A stretch of DNA of 64,000 nucleotides from Rhodophyticola sp. CCM32 (GCF_004751985.1 NZ_CP038492.1:2914001-2978000), one strand, 5' to 3'. Shown: positions 17,211 to 26,504, counted from the first letter of the stretch. Notes: a model not told the origin generated them from the sequence alone. Numbers and translations: made by a program.

Positions 17211-19712
17211 ATGAAAACCCAGGTCAAAGCCCTTGTGATCGGCGGCGGTGCCGTTGGCACCTCGATTGCCTATCACCTGGCCCGCGCGGGGTGGGATGAT
17301 GTGATGCTGCTGGAACGTGACGAACTGACCAGCGGATCGACCTGGCATGCGGCGGGGCTGCTGCCGCTGTTCAACATGAGCTATGCGACCACCCATATCC
17401 ATGACTACTCGGTCAAATTCTACAAGACGCTGGAGGAGGAAACCGGGCTGAATGCCGGGTTCGCCGTGGTCGGCAATCTGCGGATGGCGCAGAGTGATGC
17501 GCGGATGGATGAATACATGCTTTATGCCGCCACCGCGGAGACCGTGGGCATCCCTTATGAATGGCTGACACCCGATGAGATCAAGGCGCGCTGGCCGCTG
17601 ATCGAGACCTCGGACCTGAAAGGCGCGCTTTACCACAGCACGGACGGCTATATTAACCCCGCCGATGTGACCCAGGCGATGGCCAAGGGCGCGCGCCAGC
17701 GCGGGGTGATGATCGAACGGAAATGGCAGGCGGACGGGTTCCACTGGACCGGGGAGGTCTGGGAGGTGACCGCCACAAAGATGGTGGAGCAGGGCGGCAA
17801 TCTGGTTGCCTCGGACGAGCAGATTGTGATCACGGCAGAGCATGTGGTGACCGCCTCGGGCAATCATGCGCAGCGCACGGCAGGCATGCTGGGCATCAAG
17901 ATCCCCGCGATCCCGGTGGAGCATCAGTTCATCGTGATGGACCAGGACCCGGCGTTGATGGAATGGCGCAGGGACAATCCCGAACATCCGGTGATCCGCG
18001 ATGCGGATGCGCAAAGCTATGTGCGTGAGGAACGGGGCGGCTGGATACTGGGCGTCTATGAAAAAAACGCCCCCGCGCGGTTTGAATATAGCGTGCCCGA
18101 CAGTTTCCGCGCCGATCTTTTCCCCCTCGATCTGGAGCGGATCGAGGATCAGTATATGGCGATGATCCACCGGATTCCGTCTTGTGAGGACAGCGGTCTG
18201 AAAGACGATTTCAACGGTCCGATCTGTTATACGCCCGATGGCAACCCATTACTTGGCCCAGCTTACGGGTTGCGCAATATGTGGCTGGCCGAAGGGTTCA
18301 GCTTTGGCATCACTGCCGCTGGCGGCGCGGGGTATTACCTTGCCCAGATGATGGTTGAGGGCGAAGCCGGGATCGACATGGCCTCGCTGGACCCGAAGCG
18401 GTTCGGCAACTGGATGACGACGGAATATGCCGCGCGGAAGAACGAGGAATGTTATGACCATGTCTATATCCTCCACCATCCTGATGAGGAACGCCCGGCC
18501 TGTCGCCCGCTGCGCACGGCCCCGGCCTATGACCGGCAGAAGGCATTGGGGGCGCAATTCGGCTGTGTGAACGGGTTTGAGCGGCCGAATTACTACGGGC
18601 CGCTTGATGCGCCGGACATATTTGACCAAGACAGCCGCTCGTTCCGCCGTGGCGCCTGGTGGGACTATGCGAAGGCCGAGGCACAGGCGATCCGGCAGGG
18701 TGTCGGCCTGATCGACGCAACGGCCTTCACCAAACATCTGTTGCGCGGCCCCGGCGCGACGGCGTTTCTGGACCATTTCACCTGCAACAGGCTGCCGAAG
18801 GTCGGCCGGATCAACCTGACCTATGCGCTGACAAGTCATGGCACAACGCGCACGGAATATACCATTCTGCGGCTGGGCGAGGATGCATATTATCTGGTCT
18901 CCGCCGGGGCCTGGACCGCCTATGACGCGGATTTCCTGATGAAATCGGCGGAGGATTTCATGAGCGCGGGTGGTGGCTATGTGGATATTCATGATGTGAC
19001 GACGCAATGGGGTGTCTTTGCCATCGCGGGGCCGAAATCCCGCGAGGTTCTGGGGGCGATCGTGAAAGATGCGGACCCGGCGAGCGTGCTGGGCAACAGG
19101 CGGTTTCCCTGGCTGTCGATGCGCAATATCGAGCTGGGCATGTGCCCGGTGCGGGCGATCCGCGTGGCCTATACCGGTGAGCTGGGCTGGGAGCTGCATC
19201 ATCCGATGGAGATGCAGAATTACCTGTTCGATCAATTGATGGCGGCAGGAGAGCCGCATGGGATGAAACTGGTCGGTGCGCGGGCGCAGAACTGGCTGCG
19301 GCAGGAGAAATCCTATCGCGCCTTTGGCACCGAACTGGGCCGGGACGCGACGCCGCTGGAGGCCGGGCTGGACCGGTTTGTGGACCTGTCCAAGAATTTT
19401 CACGGCAAGGCGGAGATGGAAGCGCTTGGCATCCGCTCAACCTGCGTGACGCTGTTGATCGACGGGCCTGCGGATGCGGACCCCTGGGGGCGCGAGGCGC
19501 TTTATGACGGGGACAGGCGGGTTGGGCGGCTGACCTCTGGCGGTTATTCCGTTGCCTTCGGGAGATCCATCGGCATGGGCTATGTGCAGCCCGATCTGGC
19601 CACACCCGGGCAGAAGTTGCAGGTGAAAATGCTGAACCGGTTATGGCCGGCGGAGGTGGCGGAAGACAGCCCCTATGACCCGACCAATGCGGCTATTCGC
19701 AAGGATGGCTGA
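17211..19712 (+). CDS. Dimethylglycine/sarcosine dehydrogenase-like flavoprotein (DAO + GcvT fusion)
   Basis: About 834 residues. The N-terminal DAO domain (about 1-380) begins VIGGGAVGTSIAYHLARAG. The following TSGSTWHAAGLLP has the His that carries covalent FAD in dimethylglycine dehydrogenases. A middle FAO_M-type region leads to a C-terminal GcvT/aminomethyltransferase fold (about 430-830) that passes the released one-carbon unit to tetrahydrofolate; GYSVAFGRSIGMGYV is its C-terminal signature. Expected reaction: oxidative N-demethylation of dimethylglycine, sarcosine or a related methylamine. The ATG at 17211 is favoured because GGTGGAG lies at 17195-17201. Substrate not proven. Confidence 0.88.
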   Translation: MKTQVKALVIGGGAVGTSIAYHLARAGWDDVMLLERDELTSGSTWHAAGLLPLFNMSYATTHIHDYSVKFYKTLEEETGLNAGFAVVGNLRMAQSDARMDEYMLYAATAETVGIPYEWLTPDEIKARWPLIETSDLKGALYHSTDGYINPADVTQAMAKGARQRGVMIERKWQADGFHWTGEVWEVTATKMVEQGGNLVASDEQIVITAEHVVTASGNHAQRTAGMLGIKIPAIPVEHQFIVMDQDPALMEWRRDNPEHPVIRDADAQSYVREERGGWILGVYEKNAPARFEYSVPDSFRADLFPLDLERIEDQYMAMIHRIPSCEDSGLKDDFNGPICYTPDGNPLLGPAYGLRNMWLAEGFSFGITAAGGAGYYLAQMMVEGEAGIDMASLDPKRFGNWMTTEYAARKNEECYDHVYILHHPDEERPACRPLRTAPAYDRQKALGAQFGCVNGFERPNYYGPLDAPDIFDQDSRSFRRGAWWDYAKAEAQAIRQGVGLIDATAFTKHLLRGPGATAFLDHFTCNRLPKVGRINLTYALTSHGTTRTEYTILRLGEDAYYLVSAGAWTAYDADFLMKSAEDFMSAGGGYVDIHDVTTQWGVFAIAGPKSREVLGAIVKDADPASVLGNRRFPWLSMRNIELGMCPVRAIRVAYTGELGWELHHPMEMQNYLFDQLMAAGEPHGMKLVGARAQNWLRQEKSYRAFGTELGRDATPLEAGLDRFVDLSKNFHGKAEMEALGIRSTCVTLLIDGPADADPWGREALYDGDRRVGRLTSGGYSVAFGRSIGMGYVQPDLATPGQKLQVKMLNRLWPAEVAEDSPYDPTNAAIRKDG

Positions 19713-19722
19713 GAGCGGGGCT

Positions 19723-19768
19723 GGAAAACCCGGGTTTTCCCTGTGGAATTCTCAAGAACTCCACAGGG
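19723..19768. repeat. Family A-like paired-hairpin repeat (diverged)
   Basis: The perfect palindrome GGAAAACCCGGGTTTTCC (19723-19740) is followed by a longer hairpin with arms CCCTGTGGA / TCCACAGGG (19739-19768) whose centre still reads ATTCTCAAGAA. It lies between the convergent flavoprotein and reductase genes. It is the third site where this two-hairpin unit separates convergent genes. Confidence 0.75.
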
Positions 19769-19790
19769 AGCCAATGCAACGTCTCAAATT

Positions 19791-20324
19791 CTACGACAGG
19801 GCGAACTCCTGATATAGCAGGCCAGCGGAGTAATCCCGCTGATCCAGCAGGCGTAGATTTGCTGCACAGCTGTGAGGGGCAAACAAGGGGGTGCCGCCGC
19901 CAAGCAGGATCGGTGCGCGTTTCAGGCGCAGGATGTCGATCTGGCCCAAGTCCAGCAGATATCCGGCCAGAATACCGCCACCGCACAGATAGATCGGCCC
20001 GGCACTGTCGCGGCGCAGAGCGGTCAGCCGGTCGAGGGGCAGATCGGGCCAAAGCTCTACATCTGCCCTGTCTCCGGGCAGGGACAGACCGGAGGAGACC
20101 ACAATGCTGCGGGCCCATGGATAGGGGTTTGCCCCGGGGTCGAGGCCAAAGCGATAGCCGAATTCATAGGTTGCGCGGCCCATCAGGACCGTTTTGTAGT
20201 TTTGCAGGCGGGTAAGGTAATCGGCAACGATATCGCCCTCATGCGGGAAAGCCGAAATCTCGGCCCCCGGTCCTGCAATGAAACCATCGGCGGAGACCGC
20301 CACGTCATAGATAATGGGATGCAT
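19791..20324 (-). CDS. Dihydrofolate reductase-like protein (RibD C-terminal family)
   Basis: 177 residues, beginning IIYDVAVSADGFIAGPG, with VLMGRATYEFGYRFG and IYLCGGGILAGYLLDLGQID (the NADPH-binding GGG loop of the RibD-C/DHFR-like family). These are soluble reductases of mostly unknown substrate; this stand-alone form is not the riboflavin enzyme itself. Single gene, convergent with the preceding flavoprotein. Confidence 0.88.
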   Translation of the reverse strand: MHPIIYDVAVSADGFIAGPGAEISAFPHEGDIVADYLTRLQNYKTVLMGRATYEFGYRFGLDPGANPYPWARSIVVSSGLSLPGDRADVELWPDLPLDRLTALRRDSAGPIYLCGGGILAGYLLDLGQIDILRLKRAPILLGGGTPLFAPHSCAANLRLLDQRDYSAGLLYQEFALS

Positions 20325-20670
20325 CTTTATGCTCCGTCTGATCGGGAAAACCTGTTGTCCGGGTCGGGACCGGGTAGCGGGGATCAGGCTGTCTGGATCA
20401 TTGGCGGGGCGCTCCTGTTGCCGCGTTGATAGCAGGGCTGGGCGGTTCCTGGCAAGTTTTCAGGATATTCTACGGGTCTGGACGGGCTGCCCCCCATCTG
20501 CATGGCGACACAGAGGACATCGGCAGTTTCTTCCCGCCGGGATCAGGGTTTCCACATATATGCCGATACAAGCCTCACATTTATCCGCCCAGATCCGCGC
20601 TATCTTCTTTCCTGTGGATAGCTTCGGGCCGAAGCTTGCAGGACATCGGATGCGGTCGCCCTGACCCGGG
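20325..20670. other. Intergenic, no gene seen
   Basis: 346 bases between the divergent start of the reductase gene and the stop of the DUF938 gene. No open frame with coding character, no clear hairpin-plus-T terminator and no RNA gene were recognised. It must hold the reductase promoter. Confidence 0.5.
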
Positions 20671-21303
20671 TCAAGCGGGACGTTCGGCGCAGAGCATCAG
20701 GTTGTTGGCGGGCAGTTCGACCGTTTCGAAAAGATGCAGCCCGTGACGGGTCAGCTTGGCGGCAATGTCGATCACATCCTTATAGCCGATGGCCGGGTTT
20801 TCGGCGCGCAGGCTGTCATGGAAATCCGCATCCCCTTGCGAGGTGGCCACGCCATCGCGCAGAAACGGGCCGTAAAGCGCGGCGATGCCGCCGGGCGCAA
20901 GGGCACCAGCTATTTCTGACATAAGAACGCCTGTATCCGCGTCCGGGATCAGATGGATCAGATTGACCAGAACGATCAGCTCCACCGGGCCATGGGTTTT
21001 CGACCAGCCCGGCGTGCAGGCATCAAGCGCCAGAGGCGGCAGAAGATTGGGTGCAGGGGCCTCAGCCGACCAGGCCGCGATCGAGGCGCGCCGGTCCGGG
21101 TCCGGGTCGGTGGGTTGCCAGACCAGCCCGGACATGGCCGGGGCGAAGGCAATGACATGTTCGCCGCTGCCCGAGGCGATTTCCAGCGCCCGGCCTTGCG
21201 CCGGGGCGATCCGGGTCAGGACCGACAGGATGGCCGCGCGGTTGCGCAGGGCGGCGGGGGCCGATATCGCGCCTTCGGGCAGGGCTGGGGCGTCATCGGT
21301 CAT
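20671..21303 (-). CDS. DUF938 family SAM-dependent methyltransferase-like protein
   Basis: 210 residues from the ATG at 21303, which overlaps the upstream oxidoreductase stop as ATGA. Rossmann methyltransferase motif I is LEIASGSGEHVIAFA. Next come LVWQPTDPDPDRRASIAAW, typical of DUF938, LIVLVNLIHLIPDADT and GGIAALYGPFLRDG. An open frame continues further upstream, but that extension lies over the neighbouring gene and has no coding character. Target of methylation unknown. Confidence 0.9.
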   Translation of the reverse strand: MTDDAPALPEGAISAPAALRNRAAILSVLTRIAPAQGRALEIASGSGEHVIAFAPAMSGLVWQPTDPDPDRRASIAAWSAEAPAPNLLPPLALDACTPGWSKTHGPVELIVLVNLIHLIPDADTGVLMSEIAGALAPGGIAALYGPFLRDGVATSQGDADFHDSLRAENPAIGYKDVIDIAAKLTRHGLHLFETVELPANNLMLCAERPA

Positions 21304-22379
21304 GAAAAGCGCGCGGGGACAAGACCGGCCACCGTGTCTGCGGGCAGTTCCGGTGCCCGCCCCGCAACCAGATCGGCCACCAGACGGGAGGCCGCGGGCG
21401 CGGTCTGAAACCCGTACCCGCCCTGACCCGCGACCCAGAAGAAATCGGGCTTGTCGGGCGCAGGACCCAGAGCCAGACACCGATCAGGCGCGAAGGTGCG
21501 CAACCCTGCCCAGGTCGCGGTGATGCGTGTCACCTCTTCGGTCACGAAAGGCTGGTAGCGGGCAATGCCCTCGGCCAGCACCATGTCATCGGCCCAGGCA
21601 TCATGGGGCTCTGCCGGGTCTTCCTCGGCCGGGGAGACGATCCATCCGCCCGCATCGGGTTTGGCATACCAGGTTTCGCCAGCGCCGATCAGCATCGGCC
21701 AGGCCGACACATCATGCCCGCCCGGGGCCGGCATCCGCGCCATGGACCGGCGCAGCGGTTTCAGCCCCAAGGGATGGACCCCGGCCAGCACGGCGACATG
21801 GTCAGCCCAGGCCCCGGCGGCATTGACCAGCAGACGGGCCTCATATGCTCCGGTGCCTGTAGACACATGCCAGAGGCCCGGATTATGGGTGATCCCGGTC
21901 ACTTTCTCACCGGTCTGGACCTGTCCGCCATTCCCGCGCAGCTCGCGCAGGTAATTCTGTATCAGACGATCCGTGTCGATATCCCAGGCGCCATCGTGAT
22001 GGGCGGCCATGGCCAGATGATAGGGGTCGAGGATCGGGATCAGGCGGCGGGCTTCCTCCGGGGTGATCTCAGTCAGGTGCAGCCGGGCCACATCCCGGGC
22101 AAATATCTCCGCCTCGGTGGCGCTGGCCACAAACATCAGGCCACGGGGGGACAGCACGCCGCCATTGGCATGCATGTGATGGTCCTGCGAGGCGATGTTC
22201 AGCGCAACCGTGACCGGATGGCCATATTGGGCCTCGAACAGCGCGGCAGACCGGCCCGAGGCGTGATAGGCTAGCGCATCTTCGGCCTCCAGCAACAGGA
22301 CCGAGCCAAGTTTGCCAAGCTCTGCGGCGGTGGAAATGCCCGCGATGCCGCCGCCGACAATCAGGAAATCGTACACCAT
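21300..22379 (-). CDS. FAD-dependent oxidoreductase (DadA/glycine-oxidase-like)
   Basis: 359 residues of the DAO superfamily. The N-terminal dinucleotide-binding GGGIAGISTAAEL is followed by LLEAEDALAYHASGRSAALFE, the second FAD motif LLVNAAGAWADHVA and C-terminal FFWVAGQGGYGFQTAPAASRLVADLV. It probably oxidises an amine or D-amino acid. It is coupled to the DUF938 gene by an ATGA overlap. Substrate cannot be read from sequence. Confidence 0.88.
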   Translation of the reverse strand: MVYDFLIVGGGIAGISTAAELGKLGSVLLLEAEDALAYHASGRSAALFEAQYGHPVTVALNIASQDHHMHANGGVLSPRGLMFVASATEAEIFARDVARLHLTEITPEEARRLIPILDPYHLAMAAHHDGAWDIDTDRLIQNYLRELRGNGGQVQTGEKVTGITHNPGLWHVSTGTGAYEARLLVNAAGAWADHVAVLAGVHPLGLKPLRRSMARMPAPGGHDVSAWPMLIGAGETWYAKPDAGGWIVSPAEEDPAEPHDAWADDMVLAEGIARYQPFVTEEVTRITATWAGLRTFAPDRCLALGPAPDKPDFFWVAGQGGYGFQTAPAASRLVADLVAGRAPELPADTVAGLVPARFS

Positions 22380-22669
22380 GGATGGGTGGTGACATGGGGC
22401 CCGGTCATGCGCAAGGGGGCCTCCTTCAGGTAAGGGTCATGGTGGCTGGTGGATTGCGCTACTTGCCAAGGGGTATTGCGGGATGATGCGGGATGAGACG
22501 CCAGGGGTGCAGGTGATTTGACGGTCAGAAAACTGCCGAAGACGCAGGAACGCGACAGAAAACATCCAAAGTTCTGACCTGCGGCAGCGATGGTGCGGCC
22601 CGTTTCATGGCCCCTTGCACAAACGCAGCAGCGCCGCCCGGGATAGTCCCGCGCAGCGCTGGTGGTCAA
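22380..22669. other. Intergenic, no gene seen
   Basis: About 290 bases between the oxidoreductase start and the terminator-like hairpin downstream of the binding-protein gene (324 bases counting the hairpin). It presumably contains the oxidoreductase promoter. No coding frame, RNA gene or recognised riboswitch was seen. Confidence 0.45.
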
Positions 22670-22703
22670 TTTTCGCAGGTGACGCAGGCACGGCCCGCGA
22701 AAA
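22670..22703 (-). terminator. Possible terminator of the binding-protein gene
   Basis: Arms TTTTCGC (22670-22676) and GCGAAAA (22697-22703) directly abut the stop codon of the substrate-binding protein gene. The stem is short and the loop about 20 bases, so the call is weak. Confidence 0.35.
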
Positions 22704-23600
22704 TCACTCAATGCCGTAGATTTCGGCAATATCCTCAAGCATCAGGCGGGCCGCAATAACCCCGCCGGCGGTGTTCCAGATCGCATCATCAACACCATGA
22801 ACCCGGCCTGCCTGTACCGCCGACAGGCCCTGCCAGAGCGGATCGGACAGCGCCTCGGCAGCGGCGGCATCGCCTTCGCCGTTTCCATTGTCATAGGTGA
22901 AATGGACAATCCGGTCGCCATCCATGTCGGGGATGCTTTCGCGGCCCACGCGCAGGGCGAATTCAGGTACATTCTGATTTGCCGGGCGGGCAAAACCAAG
23001 ATCGCTGAGGATCACGCCTGAGAAACTGTCTAGCTGATAGATGCGGATATTGCCGGCAAGAAACCGGATGACCGACACTTCCTCCTGAAGGGACCCGCCA
23101 AGCGCATCCGAGAGTGCCGCGACCTCTGCATCATACTCTGCCAGCAGCGCAGCACCCTCGTCCTGCCGGTCAAGCGCAGCGGCATAAATCTCAAGATTGA
23201 CCCGCCAGTCGCCGCGCAGCCGTTCTGAAAGAACCGTAGGGGCAATGGCGGTCAGCTGTTCGTAAATCTCTTCATGGCGCTGCTTGTTGCCCAGGATCAG
23301 ATCCGGCTCAAGCGCAGCCAGAAGCTCAAGATTGATTGCGCTTTCACGGCCCAGCGGTTCCACGCCGTCCATGGTCCCGGTGATATGCGGATACCAGGGA
23401 TCGCCAAGCCAGGAATTGGCGGCGCCCACCGGCGTGACACCCATTGCCAGGACGGCCTCGGTTCCCTCATTGGTCAGTACCACAACCCGTTGTGGAGTGT
23501 CAGGAACCTCGGTTTCTCCCATCGCATGGGTGACCGTGTCGGCCCAGGCCATCGGGACCAGACCGATCAACAGGGTTAAACTTGTCAAAATCGCACGCAT
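22704..23600 (-). CDS. Iron-complex ABC transporter, periplasmic substrate-binding protein
   Basis: 298 residues with a signal peptide (LTSLTLLIGLVPMAWA) and the FecB/BtuF-type TroA fold: RVVVLTNEGTEAVLAMGVTPVGA, LELLAALEPDLILGNKQRHEEIYEQL, VIRFLAGNIRIYQLDSFSGVILSDLGF and a C-terminal WQGLSAVQAGRVHGVDDAIW. It delivers a ferric siderophore or haem-like ligand to the permease encoded divergently at 23697. An AAGGAC ribosome-binding site is present. Shares the divergent promoter with the TCTGA-N9-TCAGA palindrome. Confidence 0.9.
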   Translation of the reverse strand: MRAILTSLTLLIGLVPMAWADTVTHAMGETEVPDTPQRVVVLTNEGTEAVLAMGVTPVGAANSWLGDPWYPHITGTMDGVEPLGRESAINLELLAALEPDLILGNKQRHEEIYEQLTAIAPTVLSERLRGDWRVNLEIYAAALDRQDEGAALLAEYDAEVAALSDALGGSLQEEVSVIRFLAGNIRIYQLDSFSGVILSDLGFARPANQNVPEFALRVGRESIPDMDGDRIVHFTYDNGNGEGDAAAAEALSDPLWQGLSAVQAGRVHGVDDAIWNTAGGVIAARLMLEDIAEIYGIE

Positions 23601-23636
23601 ATCGGTTGTCCTTATTGGTCGTGGAAGTCGAAAGAA

Positions 23637-23655
23637 TCTGACAGTTTTTGTCAGA
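23637..23655. promoter_or_regulatory. Iron-box-like palindrome in divergent importer promoter
   Basis: TCTGACAGTTTTTGTCAGA: perfect 7-bp arms and a 5-base centre, lying 37 bases from the binding-protein ATG (23600) and 41 bases from the permease ATG (23697). It fits the TGA-N9-TCA pattern known for RirA-type iron boxes in alphaproteobacteria. A second site with the same TCTGA-N9-TCAGA pattern lies at 33079-33101. Regulator identity is inference. Confidence 0.65.
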
Positions 23656-23696
23656 AAACAGATTTACTAATTTCGCCGGATTTGCAAGGTGGACCC

Positions 23697-24680
23697 ATGC
23701 GTGTCGCGTTTCCTGCCGTTCTTGTCACCTGTTTTGGTCTTGCCGTTCTTGGGTTGCATCTGGGCGTTCGGGCCTATGCGCCTGTGCAGGTCTGGACCGC
23801 ATTGACCGCAGGCGGGGACAGCGCAACCGATGTGATCATCCGCGACCTGCGGGTGCCGCGTATGGCGCTGGCGATCATTGTGGGCGCGGCCCTTGGACTG
23901 GCCGGGCTTCTTATGCAAAGTGTCACACGCAATCCGATTGCCGAGCCCGGGCTTCTGGGTGTGAATGCCGGTGCCGCCTTTGCGGTGGTCATGCTGATCA
24001 CCCTGTCCCCCGGGGCCGGTTTTGGCAGTATCGCGCTCTGTGCCGGTCTGGGCGCGCTGCTGGCCGCGGCGCTGGTTTTTGGGCTGGCCTTTTCCGCCGG
24101 TGGCGGGCTGTCCCCGATCCAGTTGCTTCTGGCGGGTGTCACGGTGGCGGCGCTGCTGATCTCTGCAATGCAGGTGTTGATCCTGATGAATGAATCCGTG
24201 CTGGAGGAATTGCTGTTCTGGCTTTCCGGGTCTTTTGCGGATCGCCCACTGACCGGGCTTTGGGTGGTGCTGGCCGGGCTTGCTGCGGGCACCCTGATTG
24301 CCCTGGCCCTTTCGGCGGCGCTGGATGTGTTGCGGACCGATGATGCCACCGCGCAAAGCCTTGGCGTGCCTGTGTTCAGGCTGCGGTTCGGGGTTCTGGC
24401 GATTGCCGCGCTTCTGTCGGGGCTGTCGGTGGCTCTGGCCGGGCCGGTTGCCTTTGTGGGGCTGGTGGCGCCACATCTGGCGCGGCTTGCAGGGGCCGAA
24501 ACCCATCGGCATCTCATCCCGCTCAGCCTGATCTTCGGGGTGATGCTGGGCCTGTCCGCCGATCTGATGGCCCGGTTCATCCTCTACCCGACCGAGGCCC
24601 CGGTCAGCGCGGTGACGGCGCTGGTCGGGGTGCCGCTTTTGCTGGTCTTGCTGCGGCGAAACCGTATTCGGGTATCATGA
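23697..24680 (+). CDS. Iron-complex ABC transporter permease (FecCD family), first subunit
   Basis: About 327 residues and nine to ten membrane helices. Family motifs: VIIRDLRVPRMALAIIVGAALGLAGLLMQSVTRNPIAEPGLLGVNAGAAFAVV near the N-terminus and GPVAFVGLVAPHLARLAG in the cytoplasmic loop that contacts the ATPase. The ATG at 23697 has AAGGTGGA upstream; a TTG 15 bases earlier is also in frame. It overlaps the next permease by ATGA. Confidence 0.92.
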   Translation: MRVAFPAVLVTCFGLAVLGLHLGVRAYAPVQVWTALTAGGDSATDVIIRDLRVPRMALAIIVGAALGLAGLLMQSVTRNPIAEPGLLGVNAGAAFAVVMLITLSPGAGFGSIALCAGLGALLAAALVFGLAFSAGGGLSPIQLLLAGVTVAALLISAMQVLILMNESVLEELLFWLSGSFADRPLTGLWVVLAGLAAGTLIALALSAALDVLRTDDATAQSLGVPVFRLRFGVLAIAALLSGLSVALAGPVAFVGLVAPHLARLAGAETHRHLIPLSLIFGVMLGLSADLMARFILYPTEAPVSAVTALVGVPLLLVLLRRNRIRVS

Positions 24681-25678
24681 TCCGCGCCGCATCTATATCG
24701 CTGCCGCTGGCCGTGGGGGCCATCGCCATTCTGGCCGTGGCCATCGGCAGTTCCTTCATGCCGCCGGATCGGGTTTTTGCCGCGCTTTTTGGCGCGGGCA
24801 GCCGGGCAGACGGGATCATCCTTTGGAATATCCGCTTGCCGCGTGTTCTGCTGGCGGCCCTGGCGGGGGGGGCCTTCGCAATCGCCGGGCTGCTTTTGCA
24901 ACGGGCCACCCGCAACCCGTTGGCCGCACCTTCGGTTCTGGGGGTCGTGGATGGTGCGGCGGTTGGTGTGCTGGTGTTCTTTCTTGCCTTCTCGGATGAG
25001 GCAAACGCGCTTGTCGTATCCGTACATTGGCAACCTTTGGCGGCCGTGACGGGTGCCACGGTTTTTGCGCTGATGGTCGGGATATTGGCGTATCGGGATG
25101 CCGTCTCGCCCATGCGATTGCTGCTTTATGGCGTCGCGCTGGCCGCATTGGCCAATGCCATCGTCGTGCTGATGATCATCGCCGGGCCTGTGTATCGCGC
25201 CTCGCAGGCGCTGATCTGGCTTGCCGGGTCGGTTCATACGGCCGATTGGTGGGATGTGACCCTGCTGAGCCTGGCCTGGGCTGCTGTATTGCCCGTGCTG
25301 CTTTGGCTGATACGCCCGCTTGATCAGTTGCGCCTTGACGATCAAAGCGCGCAATCAACCGGTCTGCGGGTGACCGGAACCCGGGTCACGGCCCTGATCC
25401 TGTCGGTTCTGATGACCGCCGCCGCGGTCAGTGTGGTGGGCGGTATCGGGTTTGTGGGCCTGATCGCGCCCCATGCCGCGCGGCTGCTTTTCGGCACCAA
25501 TGCCCTGCCGCAGATGGCGGGTGCGGCGCTGATCGGGGCGGGCATGCTGATTGCGGCCGATCTGATTGTACGTGCGGCCTTTCAGCCTGTCGAAGTTCCT
25601 GCCGGGGCGGTGACCGCACTGATCGGCGCGCCCTATTTCCTGTTTCTCCTGATCCGACAAGGCCGTATCCATGTTTGA
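24677..25678 (+). CDS. Iron-complex ABC transporter permease (FecCD family), second subunit
   Basis: 333 residues, polytopic. It shows the same family marks as its neighbour: IILWNIRLPRVLLAALAGGAFAIAGLLLQRATRNPLAAPSVLGVVDGAA and GGIGFVGLIAPHAARLLFG. The two permeases form the heterodimeric channel. Start overlaps the upstream stop (ATGA), and its own end overlaps the ATPase gene by 8 bases, so the three genes are one coupled operon. Confidence 0.92.
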   Translation: MIRAASISLPLAVGAIAILAVAIGSSFMPPDRVFAALFGAGSRADGIILWNIRLPRVLLAALAGGAFAIAGLLLQRATRNPLAAPSVLGVVDGAAVGVLVFFLAFSDEANALVVSVHWQPLAAVTGATVFALMVGILAYRDAVSPMRLLLYGVALAALANAIVVLMIIAGPVYRASQALIWLAGSVHTADWWDVTLLSLAWAAVLPVLLWLIRPLDQLRLDDQSAQSTGLRVTGTRVTALILSVLMTAAAVSVVGGIGFVGLIAPHAARLLFGTNALPQMAGAALIGAGMLIAADLIVRAAFQPVEVPAGAVTALIGAPYFLFLLIRQGRIHV

Positions 25679-26504
25679 AGACCCGTCTGAACCGATACCC
25701 GCGCCTTTGATCACCGTTGCCGGGGCCGCAATCGGTTATGGCGATGCGCTGGTGTTCCGCGATTTGTCGCTGAGCATTCCGAAAGGCCGGGTGACGGCGC
25801 TTTGCGGCCCGAATGGTTGTGGCAAATCCACGGTTTTGAAGGCGATGCGCGGGATGCTGCCCCTGAGTAGGGGGCAGGTTCTGCTGGATCAGGCGCCGCT
25901 GCCCGGATGGGATGCAAAGGCGCTGGCGCGGGAGATTGCCATTCTCGGTCAGGCCCCCTCGGCCCCTGAGGAGATGCGGGTATCTGATCTGGTGGCGCTT
26001 GGCCGGTACAGCCATCGCAGGGCCTTTTCGCCGCTGTCGCCTGCGGATCAGGCCGCCATTGCCGGGGCGATCCATGCGACCGATCTGACAGATCTGGCCG
26101 ACCGGCCCATCGGGTCGCTTTCCGGTGGTCAGTTGCAACGCGCCTGGCTGGCCATGGTGGTCGCGCAGGAGGCCCCGGCGATCTTTCTGGATGAGCCGAC
26201 GAACCATCTTGATATCGCCCATGCCCTCAGCGTGCTGGCCCTGGTCCGGCGCCTGACGCAAGAGGCGGGCAAGACGGTGGTCATCGTACTTCATGATCTC
26301 AACATGGCTGCAAGCGTGGCTGACCGGATCGTTCTGTTCCGCGACGGCGTGATCAAGGCCGAAGGGACAGTGGCCGAGGTGTTGACCGAATCAATGATCC
26401 GCGCGGTGTTCGACATAGACTGCCAGGTCCTGGACCGACCGGGCACCGACCTGCCGCTTGTGGTGCCCCTTCGCGATCTGGGCAGGGCGTCAGAAGACAA
26501 CTGA
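25671..26504 (+). CDS. Iron-complex ABC transporter ATP-binding protein (FecE type)
   Basis: 277 residues. Walker A GPNGCGKST, Q-loop in ILGQAP, signature LSGGQLQRAW, Walker B with catalytic Glu in IFLDEPTNHLD, and the switch His in VIVLHDLNMA. It energises the FecCD-like permease pair. It ends 54 bases before the convergent moaA stop. Confidence 0.95.
   Translation: MFEDPSEPIPAPLITVAGAAIGYGDALVFRDLSLSIPKGRVTALCGPNGCGKSTVLKAMRGMLPLSRGQVLLDQAPLPGWDAKALAREIAILGQAPSAPEEMRVSDLVALGRYSHRRAFSPLSPADQAAIAGAIHATDLTDLADRPIGSLSGGQLQRAWLAMVVAQEAPAIFLDEPTNHLDIAHALSVLALVRRLTQEAGKTVVIVLHDLNMAASVADRIVLFRDGVIKAEGTVAEVLTESMIRAVFDIDCQVLDRPGTDLPLVVPLRDLGRASEDN

Noticed and set aside
20671..21480. Longer version of the DUF938 gene starting at 21480
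   Set aside because: The extra 59 residues are Gly/Arg/Ser-rich and overlap the upstream oxidoreductase; the ATG at 21303 fits the ATGA coupling and the family N-terminus.
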